64,000 bases of DNA from Pusillimonas sp. DMV24BSW_D (GTDB lineage Bacteria; Pseudomonadota; Gammaproteobacteria; Burkholderiales; Burkholderiaceae_B). Location of the stretch: positions 186,001 to 250,000 of the forward strand of contig NZ_CP049990.1 in assembly GCF_011388195.1 (NCBI RefSeq), written 5' to 3'. This document shows positions 34,831 through 42,959 of this stretch, one piece after another. The translations under genes and the position numbers were made by a program. Positions within the stretch are counted from its first letter, which is position 1; each line of letters starts with the position of its first letter. The notes below the pieces were generated by a model. It worked only from the letters and a program-made list of their open reading frames with translations, was not told the DNA's origin and ran no database searches.

Positions 34831-35825
34831 CTCCGCTCTACCCAATCTTCGCCGATCTTGCAGCACGTCCTGTTCTGGTTGTCGGCGGCGGCGCCGTTGC
34901 CGAACGAAAAGTACGATCATTACTGAATGCCGGGGCAGAGGTACACGTGGGTGCACCGGCGCTAACTGAAACACTAGCTCGGTGGGCGGATGAAAGACGC
35001 CTAAAACATATTGACGGCATGTTCCAGGCGCAATGGCTTGACAACATGTGGCTGGTCATCGCCGCCACCAATCATCGCGAAGTAAACGCCAAAGTGAAAC
35101 AAGCCGCAGACGATCGTGGCCTGCTGAGCAATGTAGTCGATGACCCTGCGCTCTCGTCTTTTCAGGTCCCTTCTGTGGTCGACCGCGCGCCACTGACAAT
35201 CGCCATATCGTCGGCCGGAGTCGCCCCGGTACTGGCACGGCGCTTACGCGAATGCATGGAAGCAATGTTCGACCATGCGTTGGCGGATCTGGCAAAACTG
35301 GCAGGTCATTATCGGGCTGCCATTCGCCACGCATACCCAAACACAGGTGCACGACGACGCTTTTACGACTGGCTTTTTGATGGACCGATACCAATTTTGT
35401 TGCGCCAGGGGAAACACCTTGAAGCGGAGCAAGCCCTGATCTCAAACCTTGCCAACCCGGACACTTGGCCCGCCCGCGTGGTAACCTGGATCGACCCAGG
35501 GCCGGGAGACCCTGGGCTATTGACCCTAAACGGCTTGCGTGCATTAAACGAAGCGGACATCGTAGTGCATGATAGCCACATTGAAGAGCCCTTACTTTCA
35601 TTGGCCCGACGCGATGCCGACCGACGCCTCATTAGCGGCGAACTGCTGCACCACACGGAAATGCTAAAAGAATATCTGCTTAAACTCTTCGAGGACTACC
35701 AACGCGTTGCCCTCGTCATATCAAACAGCGCTTTACTTCGCGTTGAACAACGCGAACTGACTGAGCAATTGAGCCATCGTGGGGTGCTAACCAACATAGT
35801 ACGAGGCGTGAGCGCTCAATCGTGA
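34818..35825 (+). CDS. Precorrin-2 dehydrogenase/ferrochelatase (CysG N-terminal type) with vestigial SUMT half-domain
   Basis: 335 residues. Residues 1-205 are the CysG N-terminal part: NAD motif VVGGGAVAERKV, NVVDDPALSSFQVPS, TIAISSAGVAPVLAR, and the helical dimerisation region. It should convert precorrin-2 to sirohaem. Residues ~218-335 align with the first half of a SUMT domain: a recognisable PGPGDPGLLTLNGLRALNEAD loop, but no KGGDPFxFGRGGEE, and the protein ends where SUMT reads PGITAAS (here RGVSAQS). The second half is absent and no remnant follows the stop, so this looks like a truncated cysG that keeps only the sirohaem end of the pathway. Confidence 0.88.
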   Translation: MPRITPLYPIFADLAARPVLVVGGGAVAERKVRSLLNAGAEVHVGAPALTETLARWADERRLKHIDGMFQAQWLDNMWLVIAATNHREVNAKVKQAADDRGLLSNVVDDPALSSFQVPSVVDRAPLTIAISSAGVAPVLARRLRECMEAMFDHALADLAKLAGHYRAAIRHAYPNTGARRRFYDWLFDGPIPILLRQGKHLEAEQALISNLANPDTWPARVVTWIDPGPGDPGLLTLNGLRALNEADIVVHDSHIEEPLLSLARRDADRRLISGELLHHTEMLKEYLLKLFEDYQRVALVISNSALLRVEQRELTEQLSHRGVLTNIVRGVSAQS

Positions 35826-35844
35826 TACACACTTTGCATTCACA

Positions 35845-38800
35845 TTAATACACATCACGAATATAACGTCGCTCACGCGTCAGACGACTCATAAATTCAC
35901 CTACCTGCTCATCAGATAAACCGCCATACTGTGCAGCAATCCGTCGCAATGCAGTGTCCACGTCTTTAGCCATACGCATGGCGTCTCCACACACGTAAAA
36001 TCGGGCGCCGTCCTGAAGCCATGCCCACAATTGCGCGCCCTGCTCCAACATCCGATCCTGCACATAAACTTTCTGCGACTGATCGCGCGAAAACGCTACA
36101 TCCAGTCGCGTCAGAAACCCGTCTGAAGCCATTTGCCTGAACTCATTTTCGTAATAAAAGTCGGTTGCAGCATAACGCTCGCCGAAAAAAAGCCAATTCG
36201 ACCCCTTACTCCCGCGGGCACGGCGTTCATGCAAAAATCCACGAAATGGCGCAATGCCCGTACCAGGACCCACCATGATAATCGGCGTATCGCCATCAAC
36301 AGGCAAATGAAAATGCGCCGATTTTTGTACGAAAGAAGGTACGCTTACATCACTCGCCCGATCAGCCAGAAACGTTGACGCAACACCTTTACGCCATTTT
36401 CGGTCATTGCGATAACGTACCGTCGAGACAGTGAGGTGAATCTCACCAGGGTGCACCAACGGACTGGACGCAATGGAATACAGTCGTGGCGTCATTGGCC
36501 TAAGCATTGCCAACAGCCCTTCGGCATCAATCGACACAGGAAACTCATGCAACACATCAACCAGTTGACGCCCCCACAACCACTGCTTGAGCTTCTGCTT
36601 ATGCTCATCAGCCAATAAATCCTTAAGCGTGCGGCTCTTGCTCATTTCAGCCACAATCTTCAAGCTATCCGGGTGCACACGGGTCATATCGAAATGCCGG
36701 GTTAATGCGTCGGCAAGCGGCAATTCCCCAACCCCTGGCACGTTAACGGCAACATTGCCATCTAGTGAGGTTTGCTGCAACAATTCGCACACAAGTTCCG
36801 GGCAATTACTCGGCCAAACGCCAAGCGCATCACCCGCTTCATAATCCAATGCAAGATCCTGCGTAGACAACGCCAAAAAGCGCGTGTCCTTCCCGGACCC
36901 TTCTCCATTCAGGCAAATGTTGGTTTGCAGGCTTGCAGGCGCAGGGCGCACTTTGGTAGGCTGAGAGCGGCCGGTCAGGCCACCGTTCGGAGTTTTCGCA
37001 CGACGCGTATCGTCGTGCGCTTTGATGCAATCAATGGTCTGCTCAAGCCAACGATCCGACCGGCTCAAATAATCGGCATCACACTCAACACGTTCCATTA
37101 GGCGTGTCGCGCCCAGCACTTCAAACTGGGAGTCAAGATGACGGCCGTGACCACAAAACGCATCATAGAGCCGATCACCGAAGGCAAGTACGGCGTAACA
37201 AACCTCTTCCAGACGCGGTGCATCCGGAGCCTGAAGCCCCAGCCAGAAATCGCGGCCATTGTCGGGCGGCTCACCATCGCCGAAGGTACTGCTCATTAAT
37301 AAAACGTACTCCGCCTTGGTCAAATCAGCCACCGGGTAATCCGACATGCAGGCCATACGTATCTCGAATCCCGAATTCATTAATTGCGTGGCATAGCGAT
37401 CTGTCAGCGACTCAACATTTCCAGTTTGAGAAGCCCACAGCAACAGCACTTTAGGACGTACCCTTACGGTGCGAGCAGCGGCCACAATTTCCGCCCCCGT
37501 ATCTGAAATATGGCGGCTTTTCGTGTCGTCATCGTGCAGCGCCTCCCTGCTGCGGCTGTACAGCCCCGCCAGTAAACCATCAAGCCAGGTTCGCGTACGC
37601 TCTGAAAAGGGGGCATGGGCCGGCAACACAGGAACCGCCTCTGTTTGGGCAGACTGATCCATGCGCAACCCTCCCAAATAACCAGCCAGATAAACCTGTT
37701 CGGTTTCATTCAACTGCGGGGGCTCAGTATCAGTTACACAGACATAGGCTGCCAAAGCGTCCAAACGGGCCTGTTGATCGTCAACACGACCTTCCTGAAC
37801 TTTATTGTGCTGTGCTACACGTGAAACAGTGACCGCACTTATCTTGAAACCCGGCTGAAGAGATAGCGGATCAACCGCATCGTGAGTGAGCGCATTCACA
37901 CACAGGTCTTCGCCAAACGCATCATTCCAATGCATCGGAGCAAAGCAGTTACCCGGCATGACCCGGTCTGTCACGAGCGCCGGTAACACCGCCGTACCTC
38001 GACGAGACGTTAGTTGAACACTATCCTGATCAACGACTTCCAGCGCGGCAGCATCGTCTGGATGCAACTCAAGAAACGGGCCCGGATTCATTCTGTTCAG
38101 CATGGAAACCTTACCCGTCTTGGTCAAGGTATGCCATTGATGCTGTACCCGACCCGTGTTCAACACCATAGGATAGTCGACGTCCGACAGCTCAACAGGA
38201 TCCACATGAGGCCTGGCATAAAACATTGCCCGACCAGACACCGTTGGAAAAACAGGACCAGTTGCGGAGGAGCTCGCCGATACTGAACAAGACTGCTCTT
38301 CTTGTTGCAGATAGCGAATTGGGTAACGCGTTTGCGTTGATTGAGGAGCGCAAGGCCACTGAATCGGCGACTCACGCAACCGCGCATGGTTTACGCCCCG
38401 AATATCATAACCAGTGACAGGGTTCGCAAACTGAGCCAACTCGGCGAACACTTCTTCCGCGCAGGCATAATCGAAATCCGCCTCATAGCCCAAGGCTTTC
38501 GCTACTTCAGCGATCAAGCGCCAATCCGGCAATGCCTGCCCGGGCGGATCGACTGCTTGGCGCATCAATGTAAGATTACGCTCCGAGTTAACCATCACAC
38601 CGTCACCTTCGGCCCAAAGGGCCGCCGGCAACACTATGTCAGCAAACCGCGTCGTTTCGGTATCCAGGAAGGCGTCCTGAACAATCACTAACTCAGCCTT
38701 CTGGAGACCTTCAATGACGGAACGACGGTTCGCCACCGTTGCCACCGGGTTACTGCACATAATCCAACATGCCTTAATCTTTCCGATTGCCATACTGGAA

Positions 38801-39960
38801 AATAAATCTATCGTGCCACCGCTTTCTTGCGCCGGGATCGTCCCCCTTGGGACCGCCCAGGCATCTTCAACGAAATGCCGATCAACCGCTGACAACGCCG
38901 ACCGCTGGCCCGGCAGACCAGCGCCCATATACCCCATTTCGCGCCCACCCATGGCATTGGGCTGTCCCGTTAACGAAAACGGCCCACTCCCAGGTCGGCA
39001 AATCTTACCGGTAGCCAGATGCAAGTTACACAAAGCGTTGGTATTCCAAACGCCGTGTGTACTCTGGTTTAACCCCATGGTCCAGCAACTCATGAACTCA
39101 TCTGCATCGGCGATCCACTGCGCAGCCAACTCCAATTGCCTCTCGGTTAAACCAGTTAACTCGGTGACCTTTGACGGCGGATAATCAGCCAACAAATCAG
39201 ACATCGCCTCCCAACCTTGAGTAAACGACTCAATGAACGCCAAATCAAGCTTGCCCCTCACTTGCAACAAATGCAGCAAGCCATTTAACAAAGCAATGTC
39301 GCTACCGGACTTCACCTGTAAAAACAAATCTGCCTTTTCAGCAGTAGCCGTTCGGCGCGGGTCCACAACAATCAATTTTGCGCCGGCTTTAACGCGCTCC
39401 ATCATGCGTAAAAACAAAACAGGATGGCAGTCGGCCATATTTGAACCAATGACCAGGAACACGTCAGCCCGGTCAAAATCATCATATGACCCTGGGGGGC
39501 CATCGGCGCCCAATGAAAGCTTATAACCACTGGCGGCACTGGCCATGCACAAACGGGAATTGGACTCAATATGACGGGTGCGGATAAAGCCTTTAGCCAG
39601 CTTGTTGGCCAGGTATTGCGCCTCAATCGACATTTGTCCCGACACATAAAGCGACACCGCATCTGGGCCATGCGTGTCCAGCACACTGCGTAAACGGGCC
39701 GCCGTTTGCTCAATTGCCTGAGAGACTTGCAGCGGAACTGGATCGGCTTCACGCGCCTGGCGAACATAAGCACTTTCCAGGCGGGCGGAATGACGCAACA
39801 CCTGATGTGCCGTCTTTCCCTTGGTACACAAGCGCCCACGGTTGGCGGGGTGGTCAGGGTCACCTTCCAGCTTTACCACCTCGTTATCCTTAACGTGCAA
39901 CACCATGCCGCACCCAACACCACAATAAGGGCATACTGTTTTGACCTGTTTATCAATCAT
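35845..39960 (-). CDS. Fused assimilatory nitrate reductase / CysJ-like diflavin reductase
   Basis: 1371 residues. Residues 1-710 are a NasA-type nitrate reductase: 4Fe-4S ligands Cys10, Cys13, Cys17 and Cys45 (CPYCGVGCGM; GRLCTKG), the bis-MGD molybdopterin domain, and the dinucleotide-binding domain from about 590. A linker (~710-835) leads to a flavodoxin domain (KVLLLWASQTGNVESL), a CysJ-like FAD domain from about 1005 and an NADP domain (MVGPGTGIAPFRGF near 1225) ending in a C-terminal Tyr. Electrons can thus flow NADPH-FAD-FMN-FeS-Mo in one chain. No BFD domain of the Klebsiella NasA type is seen. Lies 37 bases after the transporter gene. Confidence 0.95.
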   Translation of the reverse strand: MIDKQVKTVCPYCGVGCGMVLHVKDNEVVKLEGDPDHPANRGRLCTKGKTAHQVLRHSARLESAYVRQAREADPVPLQVSQAIEQTAARLRSVLDTHGPDAVSLYVSGQMSIEAQYLANKLAKGFIRTRHIESNSRLCMASAASGYKLSLGADGPPGSYDDFDRADVFLVIGSNMADCHPVLFLRMMERVKAGAKLIVVDPRRTATAEKADLFLQVKSGSDIALLNGLLHLLQVRGKLDLAFIESFTQGWEAMSDLLADYPPSKVTELTGLTERQLELAAQWIADADEFMSCWTMGLNQSTHGVWNTNALCNLHLATGKICRPGSGPFSLTGQPNAMGGREMGYMGAGLPGQRSALSAVDRHFVEDAWAVPRGTIPAQESGGTIDLFSSMAIGKIKACWIMCSNPVATVANRRSVIEGLQKAELVIVQDAFLDTETTRFADIVLPAALWAEGDGVMVNSERNLTLMRQAVDPPGQALPDWRLIAEVAKALGYEADFDYACAEEVFAELAQFANPVTGYDIRGVNHARLRESPIQWPCAPQSTQTRYPIRYLQQEEQSCSVSASSSATGPVFPTVSGRAMFYARPHVDPVELSDVDYPMVLNTGRVQHQWHTLTKTGKVSMLNRMNPGPFLELHPDDAAALEVVDQDSVQLTSRRGTAVLPALVTDRVMPGNCFAPMHWNDAFGEDLCVNALTHDAVDPLSLQPGFKISAVTVSRVAQHNKVQEGRVDDQQARLDALAAYVCVTDTEPPQLNETEQVYLAGYLGGLRMDQSAQTEAVPVLPAHAPFSERTRTWLDGLLAGLYSRSREALHDDDTKSRHISDTGAEIVAAARTVRVRPKVLLLWASQTGNVESLTDRYATQLMNSGFEIRMACMSDYPVADLTKAEYVLLMSSTFGDGEPPDNGRDFWLGLQAPDAPRLEEVCYAVLAFGDRLYDAFCGHGRHLDSQFEVLGATRLMERVECDADYLSRSDRWLEQTIDCIKAHDDTRRAKTPNGGLTGRSQPTKVRPAPASLQTNICLNGEGSGKDTRFLALSTQDLALDYEAGDALGVWPSNCPELVCELLQQTSLDGNVAVNVPGVGELPLADALTRHFDMTRVHPDSLKIVAEMSKSRTLKDLLADEHKQKLKQWLWGRQLVDVLHEFPVSIDAEGLLAMLRPMTPRLYSIASSPLVHPGEIHLTVSTVRYRNDRKWRKGVASTFLADRASDVSVPSFVQKSAHFHLPVDGDTPIIMVGPGTGIAPFRGFLHERRARGSKGSNWLFFGERYAATDFYYENEFRQMASDGFLTRLDVAFSRDQSQKVYVQDRMLEQGAQLWAWLQDGARFYVCGDAMRMAKDVDTALRRIAAQYGGLSDEQVGEFMSRLTRERRYIRDVY

Positions 39961-39997
39961 GACGCTTCTTTATTCAAGTACATTTGCAGCAAGTGGC

Positions 39998-41317
39998 TTA
40001 AACATCAGCGAGGGCACGAGTCGACAAAGACGTCTCATGCGTCTGCCTCTTGTGCTGAACACCAAAGCGAACGGCCAACGCACAGACGGCCGATGCCATG
40101 ACAACGAAACCAAGCAACACCAAAGTCTGCTGCGCTTCTCCCACGCCCTTCATCAGAAAAGCGGCACCCACCGCGCCTACATTACCGCCCGCCCCCACAA
40201 TGCCCGCCACGCCGCCCAATGCTTTCGAATCAACAAACGGCACCAACGCGTAAGTTGCCCCACACGCCATATGCGTAAACAAACCAAACACCACCATTGC
40301 CGCCAGCGCCATGGCCACAACATCTGAATAGGCGAACCACAACAGGCCCAATCCTTCACCTAGAATCAAAGAAAACAGCAAAATGGCCCGCCATTCCAGA
40401 CCTTTGCGTAAGGCAACCCGATCCGACAACCAGCCACCCAAAGCACGTGCAAACAACGCCAACAGGCCGAATACACCGGCAGCCATGCCTGCCTGACCCA
40501 GTGTTAATTGAAAACGGTCGACGTAATACAAAGCAGCCATGTTATGCATAAACACTTCAACGCCAAAGCAAGCGCCATAGGTTATGAACAGCATCCAAAC
40601 CCGGTAGTTCGAGCAAGCCGCCCGAAAACTGGACCACCCGCCCCGTTTACCGGCCTCAACCAGATCACCCCGGGAACGCAACTCGGCATAATTGCCCTTG
40701 GGGCAATCTTGCGTATAGCGCCAGTACATCACCGCCATCACCAGCATAGCGACACCAGGCACCAACAACGCCAGACGCCAGGCCTGAGAGTCATCAAAGC
40801 CAAGCAACAACGCGCCCGCCAGCAAAAGGGGAACCAACGTTTGCGCAGCGCCGGCACCTGCATTGCCCCATCCCGCCGTGGTGGCATTAGCCGTACCAAC
40901 CACATTAGAGGCAAACATCACCGAGGTGTGATATTGCGTAATTACAAAACTGGCACCAACTGCGCCAATACCCAAACGGCAAATCAGAAAGGTCAGATAA
41001 TCATGTGTAAATGAAACCGCGATCACCGGTATAGCCCCAAAAGCCAGCAAGCCCGAATACACGCGACGCGGCCCATAACGATCACATAAGGGGCCCACAA
41101 TGAGACGAACCATAATGGTTGCCATGACTGCTGCAATATTGATATTGGCTATCTGTGCAGGCGTTAAGCTAAATTCTTTTGCTATGAGCGGCATCAGGGG
41201 CGCGCTGGCAAACCAGGCAAAAAAACAAACAAAGAACGCCATCCAGGTCAAATGGAAAACGCGCATTTGCGCAGAACCAAGACTAAACAAGGTGATGCGA
41301 GTCGCTTTAGTAGGCAT
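39998..41317 (-). CDS. Nitrate/nitrite MFS transporter (NarK/NasA, NNP family)
   Basis: 439 residues from ATG 41317 (a TTG at 41323 is less likely). About 12 helices. Both nitrate signatures of the NNP family are present: GWGNAGAGAAQ and GAGGNVGAVGAA, together with substrate-binding arginines in the MVRLIVGPLCDRYGPRR region. It imports nitrate, and perhaps nitrite, for the reductase encoded directly downstream. The start codon sits 16 bases after the T tract of a leader terminator, so expression depends on antitermination. Confidence 0.93.
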   Translation of the reverse strand: MPTKATRITLFSLGSAQMRVFHLTWMAFFVCFFAWFASAPLMPLIAKEFSLTPAQIANINIAAVMATIMVRLIVGPLCDRYGPRRVYSGLLAFGAIPVIAVSFTHDYLTFLICRLGIGAVGASFVITQYHTSVMFASNVVGTANATTAGWGNAGAGAAQTLVPLLLAGALLLGFDDSQAWRLALLVPGVAMLVMAVMYWRYTQDCPKGNYAELRSRGDLVEAGKRGGWSSFRAACSNYRVWMLFITYGACFGVEVFMHNMAALYYVDRFQLTLGQAGMAAGVFGLLALFARALGGWLSDRVALRKGLEWRAILLFSLILGEGLGLLWFAYSDVVAMALAAMVVFGLFTHMACGATYALVPFVDSKALGGVAGIVGAGGNVGAVGAAFLMKGVGEAQQTLVLLGFVVMASAVCALAVRFGVQHKRQTHETSLSTRALADV

Positions 41318-41333
41318 AGTCAATCCATCAAAC

Positions 41334-41378
41334 GAAAAAAGCCCTATTCATCTGGTGATATCACCAGATGTCTAGGGC
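41334..41378 (-). terminator. Leader terminator before the nitrate transporter gene
   Basis: On the minus strand GCCCTA pairs with TAGGGC, and an inner 10-base stem CATCTGGTGA/TCACCAGATG with almost no loop extends it, followed by six T. It lies in the untranslated leader, 16 bases before the ATG at 41317. Confidence 0.92.
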
Positions 41379-41435
41379 GTCATTGTCCTGAGGACGGTCG
41401 TTAAACCGTAAACACAAAGCGCGTCGTCATTGACG
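41374..41435 (-). promoter_or_regulatory. ANTAR-type hairpin pair in the nitrate transporter leader
   Basis: Read on the minus strand. P1 at 41435-41422: CGTC/GACG around hexaloop AATGAC. P2 at 41389-41374: AGGAC/GCCCT (one A-C mismatch) around a second, identical hexaloop AATGAC. Both loops have A1 and G4. A further hairpin (ACGGT/ACCGT, 41409-41394) lies between them. The 3' arm of P2 (GCCCT) is also the 5' arm of the terminator, so P2 and terminator cannot form together: stabilising P2 by NasR would release transcription. Confidence 0.72.
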
Positions 41436-41452
41436 GCTCTCAGAACAGTTCA

Positions 41453-41469
41453 AGCAAGATGTATGCCAA
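41453..41469 (-). promoter_or_regulatory. Sigma-54 promoter of the nitrate transporter/reductase operon
   Basis: The minus strand reads TTGGCATACATCTTGCT: GG and GC of the -24/-12 elements with the same spacing as the nirB promoter and TTGCT identical. The expected start, about 12 bases downstream, keeps both ANTAR hairpins in the RNA. Confidence 0.82.
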
Positions 41470-41543
41470 CTTCTTAACTAACAGAATATATAGGGAAAAA
41501 CGCAGACCGCGCCCAAAACGAGTGACGTGCCTTCAATTGGAAA

Positions 41544-41579
41544 GCACTGGTGCGGTGCAACAGCGCACTATGCAAGTGC
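41544..41579 (-). promoter_or_regulatory. Tandem NtrC-type enhancer sites
   Basis: Two GCAC-N7-GTGC dyads at 41544-41558 and 41565-41579, with centres 21 bases apart (two helical turns). They lie about 85 and 105 bases upstream of the sigma-54 element. The second covers the stop codon region of the SDR gene that ends at 41568. Confidence 0.72.
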
Positions 41580-42392
41580 GTCCGGCCCCAAGCGCACAAA
41601 CCATTCGCGCGGTGAAACACCCTGGTCGGGCCCCAGCATGGAAAACCCGCCGTCAACGGGAATATCCACACCTGTCATCCAGGACGCCTTATCGGTGGCA
41701 AGAAACGAAATCACATGGCCAATTTCCTCGCCGCGGCCCACTCGACCCAACGGATGAAAATGCGCTCCCACCGCATCGGCCACCTCGATATTACCGGCAC
41801 TCATGGATTGCGTTGCGGGCGACCAGGTCCAGGCCGGAGAAACTGACAGAACACGAATTCCCTTGGGTGCCAGATCAACCGCAAAGTTACGGGTAATTTG
41901 CAACATGGCCGCCTTGGATGCCGGGTAAATCGCGCGACCGGCCGCACCGAACTTGCCACCGGTGCTGCCCAGATTAATCACAACACTACCTTTACCCATA
42001 TGAGGCTCCACCTTCTGGGTAAAAATGGCGGCTGAAATCAAATTCACATTCAGCGTTTGAAACCACTGGTCGCGCGACGAACTCAAACCCTGGTCAACAT
42101 AGCTGCAAGCGTTATTCACCAGAATATCGAGCCGCCCGAATTTGTCGGCAACAAAATCAATGCAACGGTCAATCGCTTCGTCGGACGTAACATCGGCCTC
42201 GATGAAGCAAGCACGATCACCGATACTTTGCGCCACGGCTTGCCCGGCATCGGCACCCAGGCCCACCAACACAACCTGCGCGCCGTCGCTGGCCAGCACC
42301 TTTGCAATATCACTGCCAATACCTTGAGACGCGCCGGTCACAATGGCAACTTTTCCGGCTAATGCTAATTGGGAAGCTTGCTCTTGCGCCAA
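41568..42392 (-). CDS. SDR-family dehydrogenase (probable cis-diol dehydrogenase or related)
   Basis: 274 residues. TGASQGIG cofactor motif, NNAC (NNAG-type) motif, catalytic Ser and YPASK (Tyr-x3-Lys) are intact, so it is an active SDR. The start appears to be TTG at 42392 with a good AAAGGAGA site; no ATG fits the conserved N terminus. It is the last gene of the Rieske dioxygenase operon, where a dehydrogenase would oxidise the dihydrodiol made by the oxygenase. The GGFSML-VSPREWFVRL tail is longer than usual. Confidence 0.85.
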   Translation of the reverse strand: MAQEQASQLALAGKVAIVTGASQGIGSDIAKVLASDGAQVVLVGLGADAGQAVAQSIGDRACFIEADVTSDEAIDRCIDFVADKFGRLDILVNNACSYVDQGLSSSRDQWFQTLNVNLISAAIFTQKVEPHMGKGSVVINLGSTGGKFGAAGRAIYPASKAAMLQITRNFAVDLAPKGIRVLSVSPAWTWSPATQSMSAGNIEVADAVGAHFHPLGRVGRGEEIGHVISFLATDKASWMTGVDIPVDGGFSMLGPDQGVSPREWFVRLGPDALA

Positions 42393-42424
42393 TGCGCTCT
42401 CCTTTAGGCCACCAAAGCCACACT

Positions 42425-42958
42425 TTAAATATGCATGTCCAGCATACCGAACACACCTTCACAGTTTGTGAGGTTGACCCGTTTCAAATGGATGGCCCAC
42501 CCGCCCGAATCTGTGGCGGCCAGTTTATGGTAAACCGTTGCGCCTAATTGACGCGCCTCCAAACGATACTCGGTGAGCTGCAAGCTGGAACGCACAATAA
42601 TATGGCCGGCGGCGTCGGTGCCGTCGATCATGACATTGCCAACCAGGCGGCTGCCATAAGTTGGGGGGTGTTGCGACCAATTGCGATCGTGGTTCACACG
42701 GCGCACCCGAACCTCGCGCAGCATGGCGTCTTCCCAAAACAGGGAGACATGATCGAACGGGGTTTCCTGGCCCTGCTTGCGCGGCACCCAATAGCGCCCT
42801 TCCGGCGTCCAGAGTTTCAGCCACTCATCCAGCTTGCGATCATCCAGCAACCGGGCTTCATGATAAAGGTACTGCTGAATGCTGTGATAAGTTTCCAGCG
42901 ACGGTGAAATAGTGGCAACGGGTTCGACGGAAAAATCGAAAGTACGATCAAGCAGCAT
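42425..42958 (-). CDS. Aromatic-ring-hydroxylating dioxygenase, beta subunit
   Basis: 177 residues from ATG 42958 (CACAGGAG site), one base after the alpha-subunit stop. The NTF2-like fold of ring-hydroxylating beta subunits is recognisable from QQYLYHEARLLDDRKLDEWL, LWTPEGRYWVP and the central RVRRVNHDRNWSQHPPT. The subunit is structural and supports the alpha hexamer. 32 bases separate it from the SDR gene. Confidence 0.9.
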   Translation of the reverse strand: MLLDRTFDFSVEPVATISPSLETYHSIQQYLYHEARLLDDRKLDEWLKLWTPEGRYWVPRKQGQETPFDHVSLFWEDAMLREVRVRRVNHDRNWSQHPPTYGSRLVGNVMIDGTDAAGHIIVRSSLQLTEYRLEARQLGATVYHKLAATDSGGWAIHLKRVNLTNCEGVFGMLDMHI

Positions 42959-42959
42959 T

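Noticed and set aside
41394-41409. Hairpin ACGGT/ACCGT with hexaloop TTAACG as the second ANTAR hairpin
   Set aside because: The loop lacks A1 and G4; the AATGAC hairpin at 41374-41389 fits the rule and overlaps the terminator.
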